Origin: Sporomusa termitida
GTDB taxonomy: Bacteria > Bacillota > Negativicutes > Sporomusales > Sporomusaceae
Length of the DNA stretch: 64,000 nucleotides
NCBI RefSeq assembly: GCF_007641255.1
Contig: NZ_CP036259.1
Location: 3,970,501-4,034,500, forward strand
Reading direction: 5' to 3'
The position numbers and the translations under genes are program-made. This document shows, in pieces, positions 15,907-24,199 of this stretch. The notes below the pieces were generated by a model that did no database searches, had not been told where the DNA came from, and saw only the letters and a program-made list of their open reading frames with translations. Numbering within the stretch: position 1 is the stretch's first letter; the number at the start of each line of letters is the position of its first letter.

Positions 15907-16074
15907 TTAGGCCAGCTCATCCATCAATAAAGACACCTCAACAGTAGCCAGCGGCTGCCCAACCAGCGTGGTACCGGCCAATGGCGGCAGCGAGTTTTCA
16001 AACGCCCTGCGTGTGGCCCGGTAAAATACACCGATAAGAATTTTACTAATCTGGCTCAGGCAATTCCGGGTCAT
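15907..16074 (-). CDS. Small ORF overlapping the end of the P1B ATPase gene
   Basis: An open frame of 55 codons from ATG 16074, overlapping the last 29 bases of the ATPase in another frame and ending just before the terminator. The sequence starts MTRNCLSQISKILIGVFYRA and ends VEVSLLMDELA. It is moderately basic in front and acidic at the end. No ribosome site is seen, so translation would be coupled to the ATPase. I recognise no family. It may be only a chance frame, but the position between ATPase stop and terminator favours a real short product. Confidence 0.35.
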   Translation of the reverse strand: MTRNCLSQISKILIGVFYRATRRAFENSLPPLAGTTLVGQPLATVEVSLLMDELA

Positions 16075-18295
16075 AGGCAAGGGTGTATTGATCACATGCA
16101 GCAGGACTTAGCGTTCGCGGCTTGCTCAATTGAGCAGGGGCATAGGAAAGCAGCCGTGTGGAATTAAGCACCACCGCCAGAGTACTGGCATTATGCAAAA
16201 TCGCTGCCAGAAAAGGCGAGATCAATTTGGCTGATCCCAGTCCTAAGCCAAGGATATTGGCCCCAATGGCAAACAGGAAGTTCTGTCTGATCACGATCAA
16301 GGACTGTTTCCCCAGGCGGATTACTTCCACAATCTTCTCAGGATTGTCTTCACGCAGCACAATTCCGGCTGTTTCAATGGCCGCATCGGCTCCCCCTACC
16401 CCCATAGCTACCCCAACATCGGCCAGGGCCAGGGAAGGGGAGTCGTTAATCCCGTCACCAACCATCCCCACCACATGTCCTCTAGCTTTTAAAGACTTTA
16501 CTAATTCGAATTTATCCTGGGGAAGCATAGTAGACCAGACTGTCTCTACCCCCAGTTGATTTGCAGTTGCCTGGACAACGGCCTCCGTATCGCCACTGAC
16601 AATCCCGATATTGATAATCCCCTCTGCTCTAAGATCGCAAATAGCCTTGACAGCATTGGGCCGTACCGCATCCTGGATGACAATAACCCCTACCACCTGA
16701 GTCCCGCTGCCGACATATACCAGTGTTGAACTTTCTGCGAAATCGCGGATTAACGCCGGAATGCGCGGCGACAGCTTAACCCCCATCTCAGTTAAGTACC
16801 GGGAGTTGCCAACATGGATCGCCTTGCCATTGATCATGGCCCTAACCCCACCCCCCACAGTCATTTCACTGTTGGGAATTACCGGGAGGGTTATTCCCTG
16901 TTTCTCAGCAGCCTCTTTAATGGCATTGGCCAACGGGTGATTGGCATTAGCCTCAGCGGCAGCGGCGAGCGTTAAAATAGCAGCCGTATCATATTTCTGA
17001 TGAACGGGGATTACTTCGACTACCGCAGGTTTTCCCTCCGTTAATGTGCCTGTTTTATCAAATAAAAGAAAATCGACCTTGCCTGCTTCCTCAAGATAAC
17101 GGCCGCCTTTAACAAGGATACCCCTGCCGGCGGCATTGCCGATGGCCGCACTGAGAGCTGTCGGGGTTGCTAATCCGGCCGCACAGGGACAGGCAACAAT
17201 CAGGATTGTCATGGTGCGCCGTATATCTCTCGTCAATAAAAATACAATAAAGGCCAGGAGGAAGGAGGCGGGAATGATCCGGGCAGAGTATTGGTCAGCC
17301 AGCCTCTGAATGGGTGCTTTGGAATGGGTTGCCTGCTCAACAAGGTGAATAATACGGGCTACAGAGGTTTGATCGCCTACTCTTTCCGCCCGTATATAGA
17401 GAGTGCCTTGCTCAATGGTAGAGCCTGCCAGCACTTGATCACCCGGGTGTTTATACACCGGTATCGGCTCGCCTGTTAGAGCAGCCTGATTGACAACGGC
17501 TGCGCCTTCAACTACGGTCCCATCCACCGGAATTTTACTGCCTAGTTTTACCGATACCGTATCAGCTTGCTGTAACTGGGTTATTGGAATTGATAGCTCC
17601 TGCCCATTCACAACAATCCAGGCACTTTTCTGATCACCTTCCAGCATTGTGCGAATCGTACGGCGTGATCTGTCCAGTGTTAATGTTTCTATTAAGGTAC
17701 TCAGGTTAACCAACCAGACAACAACTAACCCGGTGGCGCCTTCCCGTAATAATAACGACAGGAGCGTTGCTGCACCGATCAAAATTTCATTGTTTAGTTT
17801 TCTTTGTAATATAATACTTTCCAAGCCACTACGCAGTATGGGTAAAGCTGTAATCAGGGTGATCAGACTTGCTATCCTTTCCATACCAATAGAGATAGGA
17901 CTATAGCGGCAGAAATACTTAACTACGTAGTATAGCAGGGTAACGCCGCCAAGAGCAACCAGGCCAATTTGAGTAGGAATGGCCATATCTTCCAACTCAA
18001 AGGGCTTGCTCTTTTCGCTATTTTTTTTGTCTAAATCAGCTTTTGGGGGACTTGTCCCCGCATAATCGTATTGCCGGAGTAAAAGACATACCATCTGCTC
18101 AGACAGCCTGGTTCGGTCATATAGGATTAATATCCTGCCTGATTTTGGGTTAGCCCTGTATTCTTTAATCCCTGGTTGCTGCTGTAGAAATGCTTCAATC
18201 TGTAAGCCAAAACCAGGATTACATCTAAGCTGCGGGCAATACAGGCGAATGCGTCCCGGTAATTTGTGGACAATATGTAGGGGTCCTGTAGACAA
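16046..18295 (-). CDS. HMA-type P1B metal-transporting ATPase
   Basis: A 749-residue heavy-metal P-type ATPase moving a transition metal across the inner membrane. An N-terminal HMA_2-like domain (residues about 5-75, IVHKLPGRIRLYCPQL) lacks the usual CxxC. Later motifs are TGEP (274-277), the membrane metal motif CPC (369-371), DKTGT with the phosphorylated Asp (413-417), the P1B His-Pro pair (453-454) and GDGINDS (613-619). All catalytic residues are present. The C-terminal membrane pair ends ILHNASTLAVVLNSTRLL, as in CtpC-like ATPases. The start is TTG 18295 after GGAGG. CPC alone fits Cu, Zn or Mn-type export, so the metal stays open. It is downstream of a Fur-box gene, but a terminator lies between. 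Confidence 0.9.
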   Translation of the reverse strand: MSTGPLHIVHKLPGRIRLYCPQLRCNPGFGLQIEAFLQQQPGIKEYRANPKSGRILILYDRTRLSEQMVCLLLRQYDYAGTSPPKADLDKKNSEKSKPFELEDMAIPTQIGLVALGGVTLLYYVVKYFCRYSPISIGMERIASLITLITALPILRSGLESIILQRKLNNEILIGAATLLSLLLREGATGLVVVWLVNLSTLIETLTLDRSRRTIRTMLEGDQKSAWIVVNGQELSIPITQLQQADTVSVKLGSKIPVDGTVVEGAAVVNQAALTGEPIPVYKHPGDQVLAGSTIEQGTLYIRAERVGDQTSVARIIHLVEQATHSKAPIQRLADQYSARIIPASFLLAFIVFLLTRDIRRTMTILIVACPCAAGLATPTALSAAIGNAAGRGILVKGGRYLEEAGKVDFLLFDKTGTLTEGKPAVVEVIPVHQKYDTAAILTLAAAAEANANHPLANAIKEAAEKQGITLPVIPNSEMTVGGGVRAMINGKAIHVGNSRYLTEMGVKLSPRIPALIRDFAESSTLVYVGSGTQVVGVIVIQDAVRPNAVKAICDLRAEGIINIGIVSGDTEAVVQATANQLGVETVWSTMLPQDKFELVKSLKARGHVVGMVGDGINDSPSLALADVGVAMGVGGADAAIETAGIVLREDNPEKIVEVIRLGKQSLIVIRQNFLFAIGANILGLGLGSAKLISPFLAAILHNASTLAVVLNSTRLLSYAPAQLSKPRTLSPAACDQYTLAYDPELPEPD

Positions 18296-18367
18296 TTCTG
18301 TTCCTCCTTTGAGGTCATAGGATAAACGTAAAAATCGCTATTGTCTTATATTAAAAACAAAAATAAA

Positions 18368-18392
18368 AATAATCCCAGACACTGGGATTATT
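18368..18392. terminator. Terminator between the Fur-box gene and the P1B ATPase
   Basis: AATAATCCCAG and CTGGGATTATT form an 11-bp stem with a 3-nt loop, with T-rich sequence following on the minus strand. Read-through into the ATPase cannot be excluded. Confidence 0.7.
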
Positions 18393-18444
18393 GTGCCTAG
18401 CGAAACCAATGCCCGCTAGAGTATTATATGGAAGATGCTGTTGT

Positions 18445-19071
18445 TTATACGGCGGCTTCTGAAATAGGCAAAGGCAAATTTGTCTTGTACAATAATAGCT
18501 GTTCCTGAACCTGCTCAATAAGTAAAGCCTCACAGGCAAACAGAAAATTAATAATGCTGCCCCTGATCCGCTGCGTAAGATCAGCCAGAACAACTGACCA
18601 CTGCTGTTTAGCCGAGCAGCCGCAAGCATCCAAGGCCCAGGTTGCAACATGAACATGAACAGGCATCAACCTTTTCCGGACTGGCTTTAGGGCGTGATCC
18701 CAGATCTTATTGCCCAAAAATTCAATACATCCTGCCATACGTAATGTGGTACGGTGTTCCTCAATCACAGCCTGCAAAGGTCTGAGTGAGAATGAGGGAA
18801 AAGGGCCTCTGAAAACCAACTCTGTTTCGGCTGGAAAACCCTGCCGCCGGAGATGAAAATTCAGATGCTTTAACAACCGGCTATGCAGCTTGCCTTTTTG
18901 CAGCTCATACAATGCGCGGGGCCACTCCGGCGGGGTCTTGTGAAGCAGACCTTCCGCTAACCGCTGAACCTCTTCTGGCCGAATCCGCAAATATATTTGA
19001 TGGAACTCCCACCGTATATCTCTTTTGCATTCTGCTAATAGCGAATCTATTGGCTGTACACATGCTGACAT
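18445..19071 (-). CDS. Unrecognised 208-residue protein under a Fur box
   Basis: The ATG at 19071 has GGAGG ten bases upstream; the longer frame back to 19113 runs into the Fur box and is rejected. The product is soluble and mostly helical, rich in Arg, Leu and His. It contains EFHQIYLRIRPEEVQRLAEG, FRGPFPSFSLRPLQAVIEEH, a motif DACGCSAKQQW with two Cys, and a leucine-rich end. No family is recognised. The upstream Fur box suggests iron-responsive expression, and the neighbouring P1B ATPase and divergent ORF suggest a metal-related role, but this is position only. Confidence 0.6.
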   Translation of the reverse strand: MSACVQPIDSLLAECKRDIRWEFHQIYLRIRPEEVQRLAEGLLHKTPPEWPRALYELQKGKLHSRLLKHLNFHLRRQGFPAETELVFRGPFPSFSLRPLQAVIEEHRTTLRMAGCIEFLGNKIWDHALKPVRKRLMPVHVHVATWALDACGCSAKQQWSVVLADLTQRIRGSIINFLFACEALLIEQVQEQLLLYKTNLPLPISEAAV

Positions 19072-19092
19072 AGAGTAGAAGCCTCCTTTAAA

Positions 19093-19115
19093 GATAGCGA
19101 TAATCATTATCATCT
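19093..19115. promoter_or_regulatory. Fur box
   Basis: GATAGCGATAATCATTATCATCT contains GATAATCATTATC, a perfect central palindrome matching the Fur consensus. It lies 22 bases before the start of the 208-residue ORF. Confidence 0.82.
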
Positions 19116-19307
19116 AATCTTATTATAGTATATACTGGCCTACCTAGTCAATATGTGTGCAGCGCCAAAAAATTTTTAATTAAGAATTTAATTCCCGTCG
19201 GTACCGTAGCTGCTAAAAATAACAAAAAGTTAATATTGTTTTAACCAAGAAATTGGTCAAGCACGCTATACTAATAATAGAATAGTTCATGAAAGTCGGT
19301 GAGATCA

Positions 19308-20132
19308 ATGAGCCTGGCCCGCCTACAATCTCAGAGACACGACTTCTATTCCTCAGCTAAAAAAGTGCATTTTCGCTATCATAGATTTCAGAAGACCCTG
19401 TTTTTCGGTGAAAAAATTTTCATTAACCGCCATAAGGTAAAGCTGCTGGCCGCAGCAGCCAAAGAGCGGAAAAAAGAATGGCCAGCCGTTAATACAGTAT
19501 TGACTTGCAGTCAGTTTGTCAATCAGTTATTGAGTAATTCCTTAGCAGTAGCCCGCACTAACCTTCGACCGTTTATCAATGATGTAATTTCCGGGGCCGA
19601 ACCCTTCAATTCGGAATCCTTTTATCGTAGAATAGTGAGCCGTGATGAGTTGCAAAGGCTCCATCTACAGATTAGCCGGCACCTAAGTACTGCCTTGCTG
19701 CTGCCTGTCGAGCATTGTTCAACTGTGTTAAAAGGGAGTTGCCAAGATCCTGTGTCTTTTTTATCCTCCACCGGGCTTATCGAGCAATATAAGAGTACGG
19801 TAGCGATTACCAAGGGCATCGCCCTGGTTGCAGAAGCCATTTATGATCAAAGCCTTGCTCAGCTTCAGCCTCACTGGATCATAAAAAAGCTTATAAACAA
19901 ACTTAACGTAAGCACTGCATTGCTTGCGGCAACAGATTGTCACCCTGTTAACCATGAAAAAAGATGCCTGGCTGAGATTGAGAGCTGCCTGGCGGGAAGT
20001 ATCGAAAGCTTCTACCATCAGCTTCGCCACCACTATCTAAGCAAGACTGCCACTCTGATTTATTCCTTCCATGATGCGCACAGGCAAATGCCGCCCCGGC
20101 ATTTATATCTCGTAAAAAAGCCGTCTCAATAG
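19308..20132 (+). CDS. Unrecognised 274-residue basic protein
   Basis: The ATG at 19308 has GGTGAG just upstream; an in-frame GTG at 19299 overlaps that site. The product is soluble, helical and basic. It starts MSLARLQSQRHDFYSSAKKV, has His/Arg-rich blocks (HFRYHRFQKTLFFGEK, FYHQLRHHYLSKTATLIYSF), and ends in Lys-Pro-Ser. I see no known domain. It is divergent from the Fur-box gene (about 235 bases between starts) and is closed by a strong terminator. Codon use and GC are like its neighbours. It may belong functionally to the metal ATPase region, but nothing in the sequence proves it. Confidence 0.55.
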   Translation: MSLARLQSQRHDFYSSAKKVHFRYHRFQKTLFFGEKIFINRHKVKLLAAAAKERKKEWPAVNTVLTCSQFVNQLLSNSLAVARTNLRPFINDVISGAEPFNSESFYRRIVSRDELQRLHLQISRHLSTALLLPVEHCSTVLKGSCQDPVSFLSSTGLIEQYKSTVAITKGIALVAEAIYDQSLAQLQPHWIIKKLINKLNVSTALLAATDCHPVNHEKRCLAEIESCLAGSIESFYHQLRHHYLSKTATLIYSFHDAHRQMPPRHLYLVKKPSQ

Positions 20133-20199
20133 GAATCGAGGTGGCTTTCACAATTTTCAGATAAAATAAAGCTGTTATTTTAATTCACTAAAATGCAAA

Positions 20200-20242
20200 G
20201 GTGTGACTCCGAATAGGCTAAAGATCTATTCGGAGTCACACC
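20200..20242 (+). terminator. Rho-independent terminator
   Basis: A perfect 17-bp stem (GGTGTGACTCCGAATAG with its complement at 20226-20242) and a 9-nt loop, followed by TTCTTCTTCC. The gap to 20434 shows no gene I can support. Confidence 0.85.
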
Positions 20243-20434
20243 TTCTTCTTCCCGCTTCCCTGCCATCCATCTCCGGCAGCATGAGCGCCAAGAGAATCAG
20301 GTCGAGGTTTTTCAGCAAGAAGGTATATGTTGACAGGAAGAAGAAATCCTCTGCAAGAAACCTTTTCTATTGGCAGGCCAGAGCAGGGTATCCCTGGCAG
20401 ATCGGAAATGAATGATTAAAGGGAGTGCTGGACA

Positions 20435-21388
20435 GTGGAAAGACGTCAGTTTATCAGCGGGCTTGGCTACGGGTTACTATCGTTAGGCTTGGCAGGCTGC
20501 GGCCTGCGGTTTTCCGGAAAAAGTGCCGATCCGGAAGAAAAGCGTGGTGCTACGGACAACAAGCAAACAGCAGCTCCGGCGGCCGGCGTGTATGATCGCG
20601 GCAAACTTATTGTCGCGGAGGGCACTGACCCCAACTCGCTCATCGAAAAAGGGTTTAAGGCTCTTGGCGGCATTGCCGCATTAGTCCGCAGCGGAGCTAC
20701 CGTGGTGATTAAGCCGAATTTCAGTGTACCCAGAAAACCGGAGGAAGCAGCAACGACCAATCCGCTTTTAGTTGCCGCTGTGGTAAAACAATGTTTGGCA
20801 GCAGGGGCCAAGACGGTCAAAGTAATTGATTATCCCTTTAGCAGCCCGCCGGTATGTCTTGTCAACAGCGGTATAAAGGCGGCAGTAGAAGCTGCCGGGG
20901 GCAGGGCATTTGCCATCAATGCGCCAAACTTCTACACGCAGGTTGATATGGGCGGCAAAATTCTGAAAGATGTGTTGTTTTCTAAGGATGTGCTAGAGGC
21001 GGACGTATTTATTAACTTTCCCATACTGAAGCATCACAACGCGACCAAGCTGACTCTGGGGCTGAAGAATATGATGGGGCTGGTATGGGACCGCGGCTAT
21101 TTTCACCGGACAGATCTTCTTCAGGGAATTGCTGAACTGGCAGCTTTTCGCAGACCGCACCTTACCATTTTAGACGCTACAAAGGGCATTACCGGTAATG
21201 GCCCTGTCGGGCCGGGACCCATTCGCGCATGGAACCAAGTGGTTTTTGGTGTCGATCCTGTTGCCGTTGATGCTTACGGAGCGACGTTGTTTGGTCTTAA
21301 ACCGGCGGAAATCGGCTATGTGCCGCTGGCCGCGCAATTGGGTGCAGGCGAGCTGGAGCTGCAAAAGCTTACGGTTGTGAAGGTGTAG
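20435..21388 (+). CDS. DUF362 lipoprotein
   Basis: A 317-residue protein. The N-terminus (MERRQFISGLGYGLLSLGLA then GC) looks like a Tat/lipoprotein signal with an LAGC lipobox, cysteine near residue 22. The rest is a DUF362 domain: VVIKPNFSVPRKPEEAATTNP (about 92-112), INFPILKHHNATKLTLGLKN (about 193-212) and GPVGPGPIRAWNQVVFGVDPVAVDAYG near the end. DUF362 proteins often carry or accompany Fe-S ferredoxin domains; their reaction is not established. The next gene begins two bases after this stop and encodes a membrane polyferredoxin, so the two probably form an exported electron-transfer unit. Confidence 0.83.
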   Translation: MERRQFISGLGYGLLSLGLAGCGLRFSGKSADPEEKRGATDNKQTAAPAAGVYDRGKLIVAEGTDPNSLIEKGFKALGGIAALVRSGATVVIKPNFSVPRKPEEAATTNPLLVAAVVKQCLAAGAKTVKVIDYPFSSPPVCLVNSGIKAAVEAAGGRAFAINAPNFYTQVDMGGKILKDVLFSKDVLEADVFINFPILKHHNATKLTLGLKNMMGLVWDRGYFHRTDLLQGIAELAAFRRPHLTILDATKGITGNGPVGPGPIRAWNQVVFGVDPVAVDAYGATLFGLKPAEIGYVPLAAQLGAGELELQKLTVVKV

Positions 21389-21390
21389 GC

Positions 21391-22749
21391 GTGCGATCTA
21401 AGCAGGGATCTTCCTGGCGATATATGCTGCAATTGATCTCGGTTGTTGCGTTTGTAATGCTGCTTGCCAGCTTATCGTATCCTCCCGGCCGGGAAAATTG
21501 GTTACTCCAATGGGCTTCCCGGCTTGATCCCTGGCTGTTGCTGAGCCAACTCCGCTGGCAGCAGGCGGTGCCCGCCTGGGTGTGGTTGCCGCTGCTGACT
21601 GTGACGGCAACGTTGCTGTGGGGGCGGGTGTTTTGCGGCTGGTTGTGCCCGTTAGGTGCCATGTTAATGTGGACAGATAAAATCGGCAAAGCAGCCTTTA
21701 AAAATATGTCGCCGGTCAGAGTACAAATATTGCGCACCGTCCAGCCAATACGGTATTACTGGCTGCTTGTCTTACTGATTGTCTTTGCTCTAGGATCAAA
21801 CTGGGTTATTTTTTTAACCCCGTTTGCGCTGTTTAGCCATGAGCTGGCAAGGGTGTTGCAGGGGTATATGCCGTGGCTGCTCATTGGGATTATGGCCGGT
21901 ACCCTGCTCTTTTCCCGCCTCTGGTGCAGTGTGCTATGCCCAACCGGCGTACTGCTGTCATTGGCAGCCCGGCTGCGGCTGTTCGGCTACCGGATTGCCG
22001 GAAACTGTGTGTATTGCGAGCAATGTGCGAGCGCCTGCTCAGTCGGCGCCGCATCGGTGGATACGGCGGTTGCGCAAGCAGGCTGTTTAGCCTGCGGGGA
22101 CTGCCACCGGGTTTGCCCTGCCAAGGCAATTAGCTGGCAACACCGTTGGCCAAGTGGTAAGGACAGTCGTCTTGTTCCTGCGGACGGTGGGGCAGCGGCA
22201 AAGCGGCAAGGGTCACGACGGCAGTTTTTAAAAGCTGCTGGCGCCGTTGCTTTGGCGGCGGCTTTTTGGGAAAAAACGGTTGGAGCAGCAGAACCAGTAT
22301 TACGTCCGCCCGGGTCTCTCCCGGCCCCGGACTTTACCGCGGTTTGCAACCGTTGCGGGCGGTGTATTCAGGTCTGTCCCGGTAAAGCACTACAGCCAAT
22401 GCCAATTACAGACGGCCTGACAAATTTTGCAACACCTTATATTATCCCACGTCAAAGCCGCTGTGATTTATGCCTGTCGTGCCAGGAGGTATGTCCAACC
22501 GGAGCGATTGTTCAGGTGCCTCTGGACAAAGTCCGGATGGGCAGGGCAATTCTGGATAAGTCTCGTTGTATAGCCTGGGAGGAGAATAAATTATGCTTCA
22601 TTTGTGGTGAACAATGCCCGGTCCTGGCAATCACAGGCGATGAATACCATCGGCCAACCATTCTATTGGATAAATGTGCGGGCTGCGGCTCCTGTGAAAA
22701 CGCTTGTCCGGTGGCTGGAGAAGCCGCCATTCGCGTGCTTCCCCAATAG
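21391..22749 (+). CDS. NapH/MauN-type membrane polyferredoxin
   Basis: A 452-residue protein with about five membrane segments (residues about 10-190) including the NapH-type CGWLCPLGAM and CSVLCPTGVLL turns, where each CxxxCP sits after a membrane helix. Several 4Fe-4S clusters follow: CVYCEQCASACS, CLACGDCHRVCP, CNRCGRCIQVCP, CDLCLSCQEVCP and CAGCGSCENACP. A twin-Arg-like RRQFLKAAGA near residue 272 hints that the second half may be a fused, separately exported ferredoxin module. The start is GTG 21391, right after the DUF362 stop, in an operon closed by a terminator. The likely role is passing electrons from the quinol pool to exported Fe-S proteins. Confidence 0.85.
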   Translation: MRSKQGSSWRYMLQLISVVAFVMLLASLSYPPGRENWLLQWASRLDPWLLLSQLRWQQAVPAWVWLPLLTVTATLLWGRVFCGWLCPLGAMLMWTDKIGKAAFKNMSPVRVQILRTVQPIRYYWLLVLLIVFALGSNWVIFLTPFALFSHELARVLQGYMPWLLIGIMAGTLLFSRLWCSVLCPTGVLLSLAARLRLFGYRIAGNCVYCEQCASACSVGAASVDTAVAQAGCLACGDCHRVCPAKAISWQHRWPSGKDSRLVPADGGAAAKRQGSRRQFLKAAGAVALAAAFWEKTVGAAEPVLRPPGSLPAPDFTAVCNRCGRCIQVCPGKALQPMPITDGLTNFATPYIIPRQSRCDLCLSCQEVCPTGAIVQVPLDKVRMGRAILDKSRCIAWEENKLCFICGEQCPVLAITGDEYHRPTILLDKCAGCGSCENACPVAGEAAIRVLPQ

Positions 22750-22803
22750 CTGGCTTTTTCCGTTGAGTTTCCTTAGCAGCAGTGGCCTAAGTAATTCGCT
22801 ATA

Positions 22804-22842
22804 AAAATGGTACACAGCCTGACAATGGCTGTGTACCATTTT
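22804..22842. terminator. Rho-independent terminator
   Basis: A 16-bp perfect stem (AAAATGGTACACAGCC and its complement) with a 7-nt loop, ending in TTTT. It closes the DUF362/polyferredoxin operon. Confidence 0.88.
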
Positions 22843-23033
22843 ATTCAACAAACCGGTACTGTCAGGTTAGATAATGCCTACGCATAGCTGGTTAGCTGCG
22901 CTTCAAAAAAACTATTTTGCAATAATTACCACTTATTTTAATATCACTTGAAAAATATGAATACTATGGTTAACTATGGAAAGAATATTCTTGTCTAGGA
23001 CAATATACATAAAAGCGACAAAGGAGGGATATA

Positions 23034-23654
23034 ATGCCTAACATAGAGTCATCACCGGCAGACGGGTGTGAACCACGGCCAGCAGGCAAACGCGAAGTAA
23101 GATCTGAGCCAAGGTACAGCCGCAGGCAGCGCATGCGCGAACGGGCCCTGGAAACCAGCAACGAAGAAACGGTCACCGGATTAGAACAGGTATTTGAGGC
23201 TAAGCTGGCTGCGATACGGACTTACGAACAGCGATTAAGCACGATCACTGACCCATATGCCCGCAGGTCGTTACAGCAAATGATCCGTAAAGAGCGGAAG
23301 GAGTTACTCCACTTGGCTGATCTTACCGATTTAGTGGAGCAAAGCCCTGAGCTGAATGGCCTGACACGGACCCAGCGCCGTTTTAACCATGAGGTCAAAA
23401 TGCATACAGGCCAGGACCTGACCTTCTGGTTAGGAGCTGCAGTTGTCGGCGCAGTCCTGCTGCCAAGTGTAAGAGAAAAACTACGACCTTTGGCCGTAAA
23501 AGCGGTCCAAGGCATAGTCGGGTTGACCGAACAGGCGCAAGGGGTATTTAGTGGTGTCCGTGAGGATATTGAAGACTTGGTCAGCGAAGCACAATTTGAG
23601 CGCTTTAAAGACTCGCTTGAACCAGTGGCTGAAGAAGGACCGGCTGAGCCGTAA
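23034..23654 (+). CDS. Membrane-anchored accessory protein of the P-type ATPase cluster
   Basis: A 206-residue protein. The N-terminal half is highly charged and helical (RRQRMRERALETSNEETVTG; coiled coil at about residues 50-105). One hydrophobic segment (about 130-147, FWLGAAVVGAVLLPSVREK) follows, then an amphipathic tail (GIVGLTEQAQGVFSGVREDIEDLVSEAQFE). The tail resembles the DUF5132-like pattern in the protein at 29493-30032 and in accessory proteins beside HMA ATPases. It starts at ATG 23034 behind AAAGGAGGG. The 3' end is 4 bases from a MITE. Its function is unknown; scaffolding or regulation of the large ATPase is a guess from position. Confidence 0.6.
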   Translation: MPNIESSPADGCEPRPAGKREVRSEPRYSRRQRMRERALETSNEETVTGLEQVFEAKLAAIRTYEQRLSTITDPYARRSLQQMIRKERKELLHLADLTDLVEQSPELNGLTRTQRRFNHEVKMHTGQDLTFWLGAAVVGAVLLPSVREKLRPLAVKAVQGIVGLTEQAQGVFSGVREDIEDLVSEAQFERFKDSLEPVAEEGPAEP

Positions 23655-23657
23655 ACT

Positions 23658-23821
23658 AGTGTCTTGACCACATTATCTTTTTAGTTTGATGACGGCCAAA
23701 ATGGCAAATGGCGGCGTCAGCCCCTCCTAGCAGACCCCTGCCAGTATGCGTCGTCGGTGCTTCCTTGCCCTTTACCATTTTGTCTCGCCCTAAAACTAAC
23801 ATATAACATGGTCAAGACACT
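23658..23821. mobile_element. 164-bp MITE, copy 1
   Basis: The terminal inverted repeats AGTGTCTTGACCA and TGGTCAAGACACT are exact. The inside is an imperfect foldback (CCAAAATGGCAAA against CAAAATGGTAAAG). Copy 2 at 41417-41580 has the same length and near-identical sequence. No ORF. The flanking TA suggests a TA target. Confidence 0.82.
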
Positions 23822-23869
23822 AAGTACAGGCTGATGCTATTTTCTTACTGAGTGTGTCAGGAGGAGCAA

Positions 23870-24103
23870 GTGGCAACTATTGAATTATTGCAACAGAAAA
23901 TCGTAAATGCCAGCAGGGAACTGAATGAAGCCATTGACATGAGTGTCGAGCTAAGGCGCCACTCACCCCAGACGAAAACAGAAGTGATGAAAATCTGGGA
24001 AGAATTTTTGGGGCAGTTTTTCGGCTATATCAAAAAGAAAAGTAAAGAATCGAAAGATAACTTGCTTGCGGGTATCTCCTGGACGCGTTTAAAACTTTTT
24101 TAA
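23870..24103 (+). CDS. Small hypothetical protein, 77 residues
   Basis: The start is taken as GTG 23870 with CAGGAGGAG directly upstream; an earlier in-frame start at 23852 would overlap that site. The protein begins MATIELLQQKIVNASRELNE, is amphipathic and coiled-coil-like, and ends in a Lys-rich stretch and WTRLKLF. A Spo0E-like motif was considered because of length and the helical hairpin, but the SQxLD signature is absent. It is followed by a strong terminator before the large ATPase gene, so it is a separate transcript from it. Function not recognised. Confidence 0.6.
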   Translation: MATIELLQQKIVNASRELNEAIDMSVELRRHSPQTKTEVMKIWEEFLGQFFGYIKKKSKESKDNLLAGISWTRLKLF

Positions 24104-24130
24104 GCCGTGTCTAGTCCCTCCCACTTGAAA

Positions 24131-24168
24131 TTAACAGCAAGGAGCCAATCCTTGCTGTTAATTTTTTA
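24131..24168 (+). terminator. Rho-independent terminator
   Basis: TTAACAGCAAGGA and its exact complement form a 13-bp stem with a 5-nt loop, followed by TTTTTTAA. It separates the 77-residue ORF from the large ATPase. Confidence 0.88.
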
Positions 24169-24199
24169 ACCATTACTTACTAAAGGGGGATGCACTCTA

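Noticed and set aside
20203-20415. 70-codon open frame after the terminator at 20200
   Set aside because: It starts inside the terminator stem, has no ribosome site and resembles no protein.
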